DNA of 52,782 bases from an uncultured bacterium (GCA_905214735.1 CAJMNI010000013.1:1-52782), one strand, 5' to 3'. Shown: positions 22,714 through 32,576, numbered from the stretch's first letter. Program-made: numbers and translations. The notes: generated from the sequence alone by a model not told the origin.

Positions 22714-22776
22714 CAAGTTAATCTATTAAGTCCGCTGCCCGATGGGAAATTTAGCGGAGATTGCAAAGAGAAAATT

Positions 22777-23475
22777 ATGAAAATCGCAATAATTTCGGCA
22801 ATGCGCAAGGAGCTTGATCTCGTGCTTGCGCAGATGGAAAAGCATGGGAGATATGAGGAAAAAGAGTTCGGACTTTTCATCGGCTATACCGGAGAAATCG
22901 GTGGCCATGAAGTGGTGGCGCTTCAGTGCGGCATCGGTAAGGTCAACTCCGCATTGCGCACATTGCGGCTTATCGACGCATATTCGCCCGATCTCGTGAT
23001 CAACAGCGGAGTAGCCGGAGGTGTTGACGAATCTCTTCATATCGGAGATGTCCTCGTGGCGGAGAGTGTGGCATACCATGATGTCTGGTGCGGTCCGGGC
23101 ACCGAACCGGGAGCAGCCGACGGTTTTCCCGTAAGGATGGAATCAGATGCAAAAGCAGTTGCCTGCCTCCGAGATATATCCGGAGCCGAGAAGGAAGCCT
23201 ATAAGTTCGGACTTATAGCGAGCGGAGATATCTTCGTCAGCAAGCTGGAAGAGGTCGTGGAAATCAAAGGGAAGCTCCCCGAAGCCTGCGGCTGCGACAT
23301 GGAGTCGGGCTCGATTGCCCAGACCTGCATGATGTGTGGAGTTCCCTTTGTGGTGGTGAGAGTTCTCAGCGACATGCCCGGCGGCGGAGAGAACATCTCC
23401 GAATATCAGAACTTCTGGTCGGAAGCCCCCGAACGCACCTTCGAGGCAGTGATGAAACTGATAAAATCGCTCTGA
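22777..23475 (+). CDS. mtnN: 5'-methylthioadenosine/SAH nucleosidase
   Basis: 232 residues from ATG 22777. Hydrolyses 5'-methylthioadenosine and S-adenosylhomocysteine to adenine plus a thioribose or SRH; purine phosphorylase fold. Seen: IAIISAMRKELDLVL (catalytic-loop Glu), LVINSGVAGGVDE (about 71-83), ASGDIFV and DMESGSIAQTC (purine-binding and catalytic region), plus VRVLSDMPGG (catalytic Asp). Followed 37 bp later by the BASS-like transporter gene. Confidence 0.96.
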   Translation: MKIAIISAMRKELDLVLAQMEKHGRYEEKEFGLFIGYTGEIGGHEVVALQCGIGKVNSALRTLRLIDAYSPDLVINSGVAGGVDESLHIGDVLVAESVAYHDVWCGPGTEPGAADGFPVRMESDAKAVACLRDISGAEKEAYKFGLIASGDIFVSKLEEVVEIKGKLPEACGCDMESGSIAQTCMMCGVPFVVVRVLSDMPGGGENISEYQNFWSEAPERTFEAVMKLIKSL

Positions 23476-23512
23476 TCAGCATTGCAAAAAGGATAAGAGA
23501 TTAACAAAAGCT

Positions 23513-24547
23513 ATGCATTTGACAATTCACAGGCAGCAGTTGAAGAGCTCCATGTTGCCGCTGGCCATCATCGGCGGCGCTGTCTTTTACAAATGGATGG
23601 GATATCTGAGTTTCATCTCGCCCTATCTTATTTTCATGATGCTCTTTATCACCTACTGCAAGCTTGACCTTCGCTCCTTCAAACCGAGCCGGGGACATTT
23701 GCTGTTGTTGGTGGTGCAATGCGCACTTTCTGCTGCCGCCTATTTCCTTGTGCTTCCGATTGACAGCATAGTGGCCGAAGGGATTTTTATATGCATATTC
23801 ATGCCGACGGCCACTGCCGCACCGGTGATCACGGCGATGCTCGGCGGCAGCATATCGTTTGTGGCCACATATTCGCTGCTATGCAATCTGATGGTGGCGG
23901 TTGTAGGGCCGGTGGTGCTGGCCGCCATAGGCGACAACACTCAGATCACATTCCTGCAGTCGACCTTCCTGATCCTGTCGAAAGTCTTTCCTCTGCTGAT
24001 CCTTCCCCTTGCCTGCGCTCTGCTGCTGAGATATGTTGTGCCCAAGGCTCACGCCAAGATCGTAGGGATGCAGCAACTCTCCTTTTATATCTGGACAATC
24101 GCGCTCTTCATCATCGTGGGGAACTGCGTGAGCTTCATAATCAATCACTGGGACGATTCCCAGATACCGCTGATCATAATGATGGTCATAGGGGCGTTCA
24201 TAGCTTGCGTGGTTCAATTTGCCTGCGGCCGCCACATCGGCAAGAGACTGATGGAGCGACTCTCTGCCGGAGGGTATATCCCCGGCGTGACGGCCAAGGA
24301 AGACCTGCGCGTGAGCTGCGCTCAGAGCCTGATGCAGAAAAACACCGTGATTGGAGTGTGGCTGGCGATGGCCTACATGACGCCGCTTGCCTCTGTGGGT
24401 CCGGCGGCTTATATCGCCTGGCACAACATCATCAACTCGTGGCAGCTATGGAAGCATGAGAGCCGCAAATCTGCGCAAAAGAAAAACGACCCTGAGAAAA
24501 GTGATCAGGAGAAAAACGACTCCGGGCTGACTGCGACCGCAAAATAA
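23513..24547 (+). CDS. BASS/SBF-like membrane transporter
   Basis: 344 residues with nine or ten membrane segments resembling the bile-acid:sodium symporter (SBF) superfamily: the FMPTATAAPVITAMLGG segment (about 100-116) and the conserved GNC and MAYMTPLAS stretches. In Bacteroidales such proteins are annotated as transporters, with unknown substrates. The C-terminal tail is a lysine- and Asn-rich low-complexity repeat (KKNDPEKSDQEKND). Followed 18 bp later by mazG. Confidence 0.75.
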   Translation: MHLTIHRQQLKSSMLPLAIIGGAVFYKWMGYLSFISPYLIFMMLFITYCKLDLRSFKPSRGHLLLLVVQCALSAAAYFLVLPIDSIVAEGIFICIFMPTATAAPVITAMLGGSISFVATYSLLCNLMVAVVGPVVLAAIGDNTQITFLQSTFLILSKVFPLLILPLACALLLRYVVPKAHAKIVGMQQLSFYIWTIALFIIVGNCVSFIINHWDDSQIPLIIMMVIGAFIACVVQFACGRHIGKRLMERLSAGGYIPGVTAKEDLRVSCAQSLMQKNTVIGVWLAMAYMTPLASVGPAAYIAWHNIINSWQLWKHESRKSAQKKNDPEKSDQEKNDSGLTATAK

Positions 24548-24565
24548 AAAGATAAAGTTAGAATT

Positions 24566-25351
24566 ATGCATACAAAAGAGGAAAAACTGGAAGCTTTCGG
24601 GAATTTTCTCGACGTTCTCGACACGCTGAGGGTGAAATGTCCGTGGGACAGGAAGCAGACCAACGAATCGCTGCGTCCCAATACAGTCGAAGAGGTCTAT
24701 GAGCTTGTCGACGCCCTGATGAACGAAGACAACAAAAATATCTGCAAAGAGCTCGGCGACGTGCTTCTCCATGTGGCCTTTTATGCTAAGATCGGGGAGG
24801 AAAAGGGGGAATTCGACATGGCCGACGTCTGCCAAAAGCTCACCGACAAACTTATATTCCGCCATCCTCATATCTACGGTAACGTCGATGCCGACACTCC
24901 CGAGAAAGTGTCGGAAAACTGGGAGAAAATCAAGCAGAAGGAGAAAGACGGCAATAAAACTGTCCTTTCCGGCGTGCCTTCTGCCCTTCCGGCCCTCATA
25001 AAGGCTTATCGCATTCAGGACAAAGCGCGCAACGTCGGTTTCGATTGGGAGCGCAAAGAGCAGGTGTGGGATAAGGTGCGCGAAGAGATAGGGGAAGTTG
25101 AGGCTGAAATGAAGAGCGGCAACAGTGAGAATCTCGATGCGGAATTCGGAGACCTTCTTTTCGCAGTTGTCAATGCGGCGCGTCTTTACGGGGTCAATCC
25201 TGAAAATGCGCTGGAGCATACCAACAGAAAGTTCATCTCCCGCTTCAACTATGTGGAGAAGAAATCGAAAGAGGAAGGGAAGCAGCTTTCCGACATGACC
25301 CTTTCCGAGATGGACAAACTCTGGGATGAGGCAAAGAGCCTTGGGAAATAA
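24566..25351 (+). CDS. mazG: MazG nucleoside triphosphate pyrophosphohydrolase
   Basis: 261 residues, the full MazG length with two MazG folds. Hydrolyses NTPs or dNTPs to NMP plus PPi, cleansing the pool of damaged nucleotides. Motifs: LRVKCPWDRKQTNESLRPNTVEEVYEL split around residue 15-45, ELGDVLLHVAFYA (metal-binding EExxE...ExxD type), and a second EIGEVEAEM...EFGDLLFAVVN set at about 185-215. Seems to be in one transcript with the transporter and topB. Confidence 0.95.
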   Translation: MHTKEEKLEAFGNFLDVLDTLRVKCPWDRKQTNESLRPNTVEEVYELVDALMNEDNKNICKELGDVLLHVAFYAKIGEEKGEFDMADVCQKLTDKLIFRHPHIYGNVDADTPEKVSENWEKIKQKEKDGNKTVLSGVPSALPALIKAYRIQDKARNVGFDWERKEQVWDKVREEIGEVEAEMKSGNSENLDAEFGDLLFAVVNAARLYGVNPENALEHTNRKFISRFNYVEKKSKEEGKQLSDMTLSEMDKLWDEAKSLGK

Positions 25352-25381
25352 AAGAATAATTATAACGAAAATTCTGATACA

Positions 25382-27238
25382 GTGATATTTTGCATAACAG
25401 AGAAACCGAGCGTGGGGCGCGACATAGCGAGAATTCTCGGTGCCAACACGGCCCGTCAGGGTTATTATGAAGGCAACGGCTATTGCGTGTCGTGGACGTT
25501 CGGACATCTGTGCATGCTTAAAGAGCCTGCCGATTACTCGCTTCGCTGGAAAACGTGGGCGCTGTCGCTATTGCCGATGATACCGGCAAAATTCGGCATA
25601 AAGCTGATTGACCAGCCGAGCATCAAAAAGCAGTTCGAGACGATCAAACAGCTTGTCGGGCAATGCGACGAAGTGATCAACTGCGGCGATGCCGGCCAGG
25701 AGGGCGAGCTGATCCAGCGGTGGGTGCTTCAGAAGGCCGGCTGCAATAAGCCTATAAAGCGCCTTTGGGTAAGCTCTCTTACGGATGAAGCTGTCAGAGA
25801 GGGATTTGCGAACCTTCGGCCCGGTAGCGACTTCGACAATCTCTACACTGCAGGTCTATGCCGGGCAATCGGCGACTGGGTGCTCGGCCTTAATGCCACG
25901 AGGCTCTATTCACTCAAATACGGGCAGAACTCCCAGGTGCTCTCGATAGGGAGGGTGCAGACTCCTACTCTCGCCCTTATCGTCAACCGTCAGCAGGAAA
26001 TCGAGAATTTTGTGCCTAAAGATTACTGGGAGCTGAAGACTCTTTACCGCAACACGCTCTTCTCCGCCACCGGAAAGGGATTTACTTCCGAGAGCGATGG
26101 CGAAAAGATAGTGGCGCAGATCAAGGATTTGCCGCTTGAGATCACCGACGTGGAGAAAAAGAAAGGTAAAGAGGCGCCTCCGAGACTTTTCGACCTGACA
26201 TCGCTGCAGGTGGAATGCAACCGGAAATATGGCATGAGCGCCGACGAGACGCTGCAGACCATTCAGTCGCTTTATGAGAAGAAACTCACCACTTATCCCC
26301 GCGTCGACACCACATATCTCACCGACGACATTTATAAGAAATGCGGAGGGATTCTGAAATCGCTCACTCCTTATTCACAGCTGCTCGAAGAGCTGAAGGG
26401 GAAGCCTCTGAAGAAGAGCAAGAAGGTGTTTGACAACTCGAAGGTGACCGACCACCATGCCATCATCCCGACCGGTCAGCCTCTTATCCAGGGGCTTTCC
26501 CTCAATGAGAAACGGGTATTCCACACGATAACACTCCGGTTTATATCAGTGTTTTATCCCGACTGCACCTTCGAGCAGACCACAGTGAAGGCCGCGGCGG
26601 GTAAGACGCAGTTCAAGGCCACGGGCAGAGTGATTCTCGACAAAGGCTGGAAGCGGGTCTATTCCTCAGGCAAAGATAGTCAGGAAGATGAGCCGCAGGA
26701 GAGCGACACCGCAATTCTGCCTCATTTCGACAAGGGGGAATCGGGGCCTCATGAGCCCCGACTGGTGAAAAAGACCACCCAGCCTCCGAAATATTTCACT
26801 GAGGGAACGCTTCTTAAAGCTATGGAAACGGCCGGTTCGACAGTGGAGGATGAAGACCTTCGCGACGCTCTGAAAGCCAACGGCATAGGGCGTCCGTCGA
26901 CTCGCGCCGCCATAATAGAGATCCTTTACAAGAGGGGATATATACGCAAAGAACGCAAGTCAATAAGAGCCACTCAGGCCGGCATCGACCTGATATCGCT
27001 TATCCGCGAAGACCTTCTCAAGAGCGCGAAGCTCACCGGAATCTGGGAGGGACGCCTCCGTAAGATAGAAAGCGGCGATTACAGCGCAGCCGAATTCATC
27101 GACAATCAGAAACAGATGATATGTCAGATTGTTAATACAGTGATGACCGACAGTTCCAACAGGCGAATCGCTGCGGAAGCAGCTGAGCCCGAAGCTGCCA
27201 AGTCCAAAAAATCCACATCAAAAAAGAAAAAAGAATGA
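25382..27238 (+). CDS. topB: DNA topoisomerase III
   Basis: 618 residues starting at GTG 25382 (no ATG nearby in frame, and MIFCITEKPSVGRD is the normal N-terminus). Type IA topoisomerase: TOPRIM domain with the catalytic Glu at about residue 7 and GDAGQEGELIQRW (about 101-113; D-x-Q replaces the common DPDREGE), then the active-site Tyr305 in TTYPRVDT. IGRPSTRA (zinc-independent helix, about 498-505) is present. The C-terminal basic tail is KKSTSKKKKE. Overlaps the next gene by 4 nt. Confidence 0.96.
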   Translation: MIFCITEKPSVGRDIARILGANTARQGYYEGNGYCVSWTFGHLCMLKEPADYSLRWKTWALSLLPMIPAKFGIKLIDQPSIKKQFETIKQLVGQCDEVINCGDAGQEGELIQRWVLQKAGCNKPIKRLWVSSLTDEAVREGFANLRPGSDFDNLYTAGLCRAIGDWVLGLNATRLYSLKYGQNSQVLSIGRVQTPTLALIVNRQQEIENFVPKDYWELKTLYRNTLFSATGKGFTSESDGEKIVAQIKDLPLEITDVEKKKGKEAPPRLFDLTSLQVECNRKYGMSADETLQTIQSLYEKKLTTYPRVDTTYLTDDIYKKCGGILKSLTPYSQLLEELKGKPLKKSKKVFDNSKVTDHHAIIPTGQPLIQGLSLNEKRVFHTITLRFISVFYPDCTFEQTTVKAAAGKTQFKATGRVILDKGWKRVYSSGKDSQEDEPQESDTAILPHFDKGESGPHEPRLVKKTTQPPKYFTEGTLLKAMETAGSTVEDEDLRDALKANGIGRPSTRAAIIEILYKRGYIRKERKSIRATQAGIDLISLIREDLLKSAKLTGIWEGRLRKIESGDYSAAEFIDNQKQMICQIVNTVMTDSSNRRIAAEAAEPEAAKSKKSTSKKKKE

Positions 27239-27471
27239 CCGACAATTCACTGTTATGGCAATATATTCTTGTGTTTCTGATTCTTATCGGGACAATAGCA
27301 TGGATCCTCTATCGTCTTTTCAGCAAAAAGCAGAAAGGGAAATCATGCTGCGGGTGCTCGCTTGCCGACACATGCGCGGCAAACAGCAAGGGGCATCCGA
27401 TTAAGCGGAACGAGAGGAGAAACAGCATGGAGGCCGAAGCCGCGGTAAAGGAGTGCTGCAAAAATAAATAG
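27235..27471 (+). CDS. Small Cys-rich single-TM protein (FeoB-associated-like)
   Basis: 78 residues with one membrane segment (about 10-27) and cysteine cluster SCCGCS...DTC (Cys38, 39, 41, 47), like the FeoB-associated Cys-rich membrane proteins (PF12669). Starts at ATGA overlapping the topB stop, so translationally coupled. No feo genes in this window, so a role in Fe2+ handling is a family-based suggestion only. Confidence 0.7.
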   Translation: MTDNSLLWQYILVFLILIGTIAWILYRLFSKKQKGKSCCGCSLADTCAANSKGHPIKRNERRNSMEAEAAVKECCKNK

Positions 27472-27491
27472 GAAATATGTAGGATATTTAT

Positions 27492-27499
27492 TATCTTTG
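27492..27499 (+). promoter_or_regulatory. Promoter -7 element of the DHH gene
   Basis: TATCTTTG ending 22 bp before the GTG 27521. It excludes the TTG start at 27497. Confidence 0.55.
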
Positions 27500-27520
27500 C
27501 AAATCTATTTAGAACCAAAC

Positions 27521-28552
27521 GTGAACAATATATTCAGCTCCGACAGCATAAAAAAACTTCAGGCATTGATAGAGAAGCATGATAAAATCGTGCTGACATG
27601 TCACATGCGTCCCGACGGCGATGCGATCGGGAGCACTCTCGGGCTCTGGCATCTGCTTAAAAAAATGGGGAAACAGCCTTCGGTGGTGATACCCGACCGG
27701 GCGCCGCGAAGCCTGCAGTTTTTGCCGGGCGCAGGGGAGATAGCCGTTTTCTCGCAACATGATCCCTATTGCACCCGCATCGTCGAAGAAGCAGGACTCA
27801 TCATAATGTGCGACTTCAACACGGCCAGCCGCCAGGGAGAGCTCGCCGACGTGATCCAGGGAGCTGACTGCGACAAAGTCCTGATCGACCATCACAAGGA
27901 CCCCGACGTGAAATGCACTCTGATGTTCTCTTATCCTAAGATGTCATCGACGTGCGAGCTCGTGTTCCGGCTTATCGCCGCTCTCGGACTCTATGCCGAC
28001 CTCGACCGCGACGCCGCCACATGCCTGCTCACCGGACTCATCACCGACACCCAGAACTTCACGGTCAACTGCAATTCGCCCGAAGTTTATGAGATCATGA
28101 TGCGCCTGCTCGAGAAGGATGTCGATAAAAAGCAGATTGTCGACGAAGCCATAAAGAGCTGCACGCTCGATTCGCTGAGGCTCAACTCCTTCGCCATTCT
28201 CGAACGGCTCGAGATTTTCGACCGTCACAAATGCGCGTTGATTACCCTCTCGAAAGAGGATCTTGAAAAATTCAACTATCAGAAGGGGGACACGGAAGGC
28301 CTCGTCAACGAACCTCTCAACATCAGGGGAATGGTCTATTCGGTGTTTATGCGCGAAGACAAGGATTGCATAAAGGTGTCGACCAGAAGCAAATTCGAAT
28401 TCCCTGTCTGCGACATCTGCAAAGACCTTTTCAACGGGGGCGGCCATCAGATGGCGGCCGGAGGTGAATTTTACGGCTCTCTCGAGGAATGCCGAAAAAT
28501 CATGGTCGACAATATGGATAAATATGACAAATATCTTCCCAAGAAGAGATAA
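27521..28552 (+). CDS. nrnA: DHH-family phosphoesterase (NrnA-like)
   Basis: 343 residues from GTG 27521. DHH/DHHA1 phosphoesterase: HMRPDGDAIGS (about 27-37), FNTASRQGEL with the second metal site, IDHHKDPD (the DHH motif) and the C-terminal GGGHQMAAGG (about 305-314). Family activity: nanoRNA degradation and/or pAp phosphatase. The name nrnA is by homology; pAp versus oligoribonuclease preference cannot be told. Likely cotranscribed with the following lipoprotein gene (22 bp). Confidence 0.9.
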   Translation: MNNIFSSDSIKKLQALIEKHDKIVLTCHMRPDGDAIGSTLGLWHLLKKMGKQPSVVIPDRAPRSLQFLPGAGEIAVFSQHDPYCTRIVEEAGLIIMCDFNTASRQGELADVIQGADCDKVLIDHHKDPDVKCTLMFSYPKMSSTCELVFRLIAALGLYADLDRDAATCLLTGLITDTQNFTVNCNSPEVYEIMMRLLEKDVDKKQIVDEAIKSCTLDSLRLNSFAILERLEIFDRHKCALITLSKEDLEKFNYQKGDTEGLVNEPLNIRGMVYSVFMREDKDCIKVSTRSKFEFPVCDICKDLFNGGGHQMAAGGEFYGSLEECRKIMVDNMDKYDKYLPKKR

Positions 28553-28573
28553 ACTTAACATAAGGAAACGTAA

Positions 28574-29167
28574 ATGATCAATATAAAGAAAATAGCGAAA
28601 CAGATAATCCTGGGTGCGCTGACAGCAGTGGCGATTCTTCCAATGGCATCGTGCGACGACGGCAAAAGCTATTCCGATCTTCTTCGCGAGGAGGAAGTGG
28701 CGGTGAACCGTTATCTCGCCTTGAATCAGGTTGAGACGCGCGTTCCCGCCGACAGTGTCTTTATCGAAGGTGAGAAAGCGCCGTTCTATAGGATGGATCA
28801 TGACGGAAATGTCTATATGCGCGTGATCACCAAAGGAGACATGAAAGACCGTCCCAAGAAGGGGGATACGGTCTATTTCAGATTCATGTCTCTCAATATC
28901 AAGGAGTATGAGGATGACGGCACAAACGTCTGGACCGGCAACTCCTGGAACATGGACTCCTCGCTCAACGGCACAAACCTGATTTATGGCAACAAGGTGC
29001 TCCAGTCGACCACACAATATGGCGACGGGTTTCAGGTGCCTCTCGATTATCTCGGCTACAACTGCGAAGTGGAGCTGATCGTCAAGTCGATAGAGGGAAT
29101 GTCGGGTAATATCAGCCAGTGTATTCCCTATCTCTACCGCATCCGCTATTTCAAGGCGGAGTATTGA
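28574..29167 (+). CDS. DUF4827-type lipoprotein
   Basis: 197 residues. Lipobox ending MAS-C (Cys27), so an envelope lipoprotein. Resembles DUF4827 proteins of Bacteroidales: KSYSDLLREEEVAVNRYL helix, then an FKBP-like beta segment (GDTVYFRFMSL...VPLDYLGYNCEVELIVKS). Some members have been solved with peptidyl-prolyl isomerase-like folds, but no isomerase activity is claimed here. Coupled to the DHH gene by position. Confidence 0.75.
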   Translation: MINIKKIAKQIILGALTAVAILPMASCDDGKSYSDLLREEEVAVNRYLALNQVETRVPADSVFIEGEKAPFYRMDHDGNVYMRVITKGDMKDRPKKGDTVYFRFMSLNIKEYEDDGTNVWTGNSWNMDSSLNGTNLIYGNKVLQSTTQYGDGFQVPLDYLGYNCEVELIVKSIEGMSGNISQCIPYLYRIRYFKAEY

Positions 29168-29186
29168 TCGGGAAGAGCAGATGAAA

Positions 29187-29205
29187 GCCGCCGCTTATCG
29201 GCGGC
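29187..29205 (+). terminator. GC hairpin between DUF4827 gene and glmM
   Basis: Perfect 7-bp stem GCCGCCG-CTTAT-CGGCGGC without a T-tract. Probably an mRNA-stabilising or attenuating stem. Confidence 0.45.
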
Positions 29206-29253
29206 ATTAAGAAATTAACTAACGATAACAACATAAAATCAGATAATAATCGG

Positions 29254-30636
29254 ATGTCACTTATAAAATCAATTTCAGGAATCCGCGGCACGATAGGTGG
29301 TCGCCAGGGAGACGGTCTGAGCGGCGTCGACATTGTGAAGTTCACCGCTGCCTACGCATCGTTTATCCGCAAATCGTATAAAGGGACGAGCAACATAATC
29401 GTTGTAGGCCGCGACGCCCGCATCTCGGGCGGCATGGTCGAGAAGCTCGTTGTCGGTACGCTGATGTCGATGGGATTCGACGTCGTCAACATCGGTCTTG
29501 CCACCACACCGACCACCGAACTTGCAGTGACCGGAGAGGGAGCGGCCGGCGGAATAATCATCACTGCCAGCCACAACCCGGTGCAGTGGAACGCCCTGAA
29601 ATTGCTCAACTCCAACGGAGAGTTTCTTCTCGACTGCGAGGGGAAAGAGGTGATTCGCATAGCCGAAGCAGAGGAATATGAATTCTCGCCCGTTTTCGAA
29701 CTGGGGCATGAATTCAAAAACGAGACGTGGAACCATCGTCACATCGAGATGGTGAAAGGGCTTGAACTTGTCGATGCCGAGGCGATAGCAAAGGCTGATT
29801 TCACGGTGGTTGTCGATGCTGTCAATTCAGTCGGAGGCATTGTGATTCCGGCGCTTCTCCGCGAGCTCGGCGTGAAAAATGTGGTGGAGCTCAACTGCGA
29901 GGCAACCGGAAAGTTCGCCCATACTCCCGAACCGATTCCGGAGAACCTGACCCAGATAGCCGACGTGATGCGCGAAGGGAAAGCCGATGTCGGTTTTGTG
30001 GTAGATCCCGACGTTGACCGTCTTGCAATCGTGATGGAAAACGGCGAAATGTTTATCGAGGAGAACACTCTCGTTTCGATTGCCGACTATGTTCTCGGTA
30101 AGACTCCCGGACCGACAGTGTCGAATCTGAGCAGTTCGCGCGGACTCCGCGACGTGACTGAGAAGCATGGTTGCAAATATGAAGCCGCTGCAGTGGGAGA
30201 GGTGAATGTGGTGACGAAGATGAAAGAGACCGGAGCCGTGATTGGCGGCGAAGGGAACGGCGGCGTGATTTATCCCGCAATCCATTATGGCCGCGACGCG
30301 CTTGTCGGAGTAGCCCTTTTCCTCACGATGATGGCCAAGAGCGGCAAGAAGGTGTCGGAAATCAAGGCCGGGCTGCCTCAATATGCAATAGCCAAGAACA
30401 AGATTCAGCTCACTCCCGACATAGATGTGGATGCGATTCTCGAAGCCGTGAAGAAAAAATTCTCGGGCGAGAAAATCACGGATATTGACGGCGTCAAGAT
30501 CGACTTCCCGAAAAGCTGGGTTCATCTGAGAAAGTCGAACACCGAACCTATCATCCGCATCTACAGCGAGGCTGCCACTATGGAGGATGCCGACGCGCTT
30601 GCGGAAGAGATGAAGAAAGTCATCGCCTCGCTTTGA
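29254..30636 (+). CDS. glmM: Phosphoglucosamine mutase (GlmM-like)
   Basis: 460 residues of the alpha-D-phosphohexomutase family. Converts glucosamine 6-phosphate to glucosamine 1-phosphate, feeding UDP-GlcNAc for peptidoglycan and LPS. Active-site Ser106 in TASHNP, metal-binding DPDVDRLAI (about 252-260), GEGNGGVIYP (about 330) and the phosphate loop near WVHLRKSNTEPIIRIYSEA. The MSLIKSISGIRGTIGG start is typical of the Bacteroidales form; phosphoglucomutase or mannomutase activity cannot be excluded. Confidence 0.88.
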   Translation: MSLIKSISGIRGTIGGRQGDGLSGVDIVKFTAAYASFIRKSYKGTSNIIVVGRDARISGGMVEKLVVGTLMSMGFDVVNIGLATTPTTELAVTGEGAAGGIIITASHNPVQWNALKLLNSNGEFLLDCEGKEVIRIAEAEEYEFSPVFELGHEFKNETWNHRHIEMVKGLELVDAEAIAKADFTVVVDAVNSVGGIVIPALLRELGVKNVVELNCEATGKFAHTPEPIPENLTQIADVMREGKADVGFVVDPDVDRLAIVMENGEMFIEENTLVSIADYVLGKTPGPTVSNLSSSRGLRDVTEKHGCKYEAAAVGEVNVVTKMKETGAVIGGEGNGGVIYPAIHYGRDALVGVALFLTMMAKSGKKVSEIKAGLPQYAIAKNKIQLTPDIDVDAILEAVKKKFSGEKITDIDGVKIDFPKSWVHLRKSNTEPIIRIYSEAATMEDADALAEEMKKVIASL

Positions 30637-30708
30637 GGTGAAGGCCCGGGCCGCAAGGCCAAAAGAGGGAGCGGTAGTCTCCTAATGCCAAATTAATACA
30701 GAATCAGA

Positions 30709-32502
30709 ATGTTAAAACGCTTTTTCTTAAATACGCTTTCATCCTTTGTCGGCACGTGGATCGCCATTATCCTGAGCGGTCTCTGCGTGGTGGTCTTCTT
30801 TTTCGCCATAGTCGGCAAGATGGCCCTCTCGGAAGGTAAAACAGAGCAGATCACCAAAGGAAGCATCCTCAAACTGCAACTTGACGGGGAGATTGTGGAG
30901 ACTGACAATCCGGGTCAGCCGGACCTGACTCAGTTGGTCCGCGGGGATCTCGAGATGCCCCAGGCGCTCGACTGCATAGTGAATGCATTGCGCGACGGCG
31001 CTGAAAACAAAAACATCGAGGCCCTCTATATAGAGTGCGGTGCATTGGTGGCTTCTCCGGCCACTCTCGATGCGATACGCCACGCTGTGGTGGAATTCAA
31101 GAAAAGCGGCAAGAAGGTCTATGCCTACGGCGACGCCATGACCACAGGCTCATATTTCATCGCTTCGGTGGCCGACAGGGTTTATCTCAATCCGTCGGGA
31201 ATGCTCGAGATGAACGGCATGAATTCCGTGTCGCTCTATATGAAAGATCTTTTCGACAAATTCGGCATTGAATTCCAGGTGGTTAAAGTCGGCACTTTCA
31301 AGTCGGCCGTCGAACCATACATAATGAACGAGATGAGCGGTCCGGCCAGGGCCCAGCTCGACACACTCTATACCAACATGTGGGGCTATATCCGCGAGCA
31401 GATTGCAAGCTCGCGCAAGGATAAAGGCGTCACTCCTGCTCTGATTGACACTCTGATCAATCAGCGGTCGATAAGTTTCGCATCGACCAAAACGGCGATG
31501 GAGGCAGGTCTTGTCGACTCACTCATCTATGGCAGAGAGATCAATTCCCGGCTTGCTCTGCTTGTCGGCAAAGAGGCCGACGAGCTCAATTTCGTTTCGC
31601 CTCAGACTCTTTGCGGCGAGGCCGTATGGGAGTCGGATTATAACAGCGACAAGCAGATAGCGGTGCTTTATGCCTGCGGAGAAATCATCGACGGTTCAAA
31701 AGAGGGAATCGATTATCAGACTCTTGTCCCGATCATCGTGAAACTCGCCGACGATGAGAATGTGAAGGGCCTCGTGCTCCGCGTCAATTCTCCAGGTGGT
31801 TCCGCCTTCGGCAGCGACCAGATAGGGGAGGCCCTCGATTATTTCCAGAAGAAAGGGAAACCGCTCGCCGTCTCGATGGGAGATTACGCCGCTTCGGGAG
31901 GTTATTGGATTTCATGCGGAGCCAACCGCATTTTTGCCGATCCTTTGACAATCACCGGCTCCATCGGCATCTTCGGACTGATTCCGAACGTGTCGGGGCT
32001 CACTCAGAAAATCGGGGTGAATCCGCAGTTTGTCGGCACCAATCCTCAGGCAATGTTCCCCACGCTGCTCAAACCGATGGACGAACGCCAGGTTGCCGTT
32101 CTTCAGCAATACGTAGACCGCGGATATAAAGACTTCACTACTCGCGTTGCCAAAGGGCGCAAGATGAAAATTGAGAAAGTCCTTCAAATCGCTGAGGGGC
32201 GTGTGTGGGATGCGTTCAAGGCCAAGGAGATCGGACTTGTCGATCAACTCGGTTATCTTCAGGATGCCATCACATGGACAGCCAAGCAGTGCAAGATCAA
32301 CGGCGATTACGATCTTTCGCTCTATCCCGAACCTATGCCTAATTTCTGGAGTCTGCTCCAGAGAAGCAACGGCCGCATGCAGTCGATGGCACTGAAGATT
32401 GTGAAACCCTCGCTTGAAGAGATAACGATAGAATATGTAAGGGGCGTGCTGACCCGGAACAAGGTCCAGGCCCGCATGCCGATGATCTCAGTTACCCTAT
32501 AA
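30709..32502 (+). CDS. sppA: Signal peptide peptidase SppA, long form
   Basis: 597 residues, the 67-kDa SppA type with two tandem S49 domains. Membrane-anchored by a helix at about 14-38; degrades cleaved signal peptides. Catalytic Ser365 in NSPGGSAFGSDQ and general-base Lys198 in VGTFKSAVEPY, the pair seen in E. coli SppA. Substrate-channel segment GDYAASGGYWISC follows. ATG 30709 gives the N-terminal basic-hydrophobic anchor. Followed by lpxK after 74 bp. Confidence 0.95.
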   Translation: MLKRFFLNTLSSFVGTWIAIILSGLCVVVFFFAIVGKMALSEGKTEQITKGSILKLQLDGEIVETDNPGQPDLTQLVRGDLEMPQALDCIVNALRDGAENKNIEALYIECGALVASPATLDAIRHAVVEFKKSGKKVYAYGDAMTTGSYFIASVADRVYLNPSGMLEMNGMNSVSLYMKDLFDKFGIEFQVVKVGTFKSAVEPYIMNEMSGPARAQLDTLYTNMWGYIREQIASSRKDKGVTPALIDTLINQRSISFASTKTAMEAGLVDSLIYGREINSRLALLVGKEADELNFVSPQTLCGEAVWESDYNSDKQIAVLYACGEIIDGSKEGIDYQTLVPIIVKLADDENVKGLVLRVNSPGGSAFGSDQIGEALDYFQKKGKPLAVSMGDYAASGGYWISCGANRIFADPLTITGSIGIFGLIPNVSGLTQKIGVNPQFVGTNPQAMFPTLLKPMDERQVAVLQQYVDRGYKDFTTRVAKGRKMKIEKVLQIAEGRVWDAFKAKEIGLVDQLGYLQDAITWTAKQCKINGDYDLSLYPEPMPNFWSLLQRSNGRMQSMALKIVKPSLEEITIEYVRGVLTRNKVQARMPMISVTL

Positions 32503-32576
32503 CCGGGCAGCTCCTTCCTATCGGTGATTTAGACCCCGAGACGCAAAAAATGAACCTTCACTTTTTCTGACCGAAA

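Noticed and set aside
24446..25507. 353-aa leftward frame
   Set aside because: Antisense of mazG and transporter ends; no start signal and shadow-like composition.
27944..29017. 357-aa leftward frame
   Set aside because: Antisense of the DHH phosphoesterase and lipoprotein genes, which carry clear motifs.
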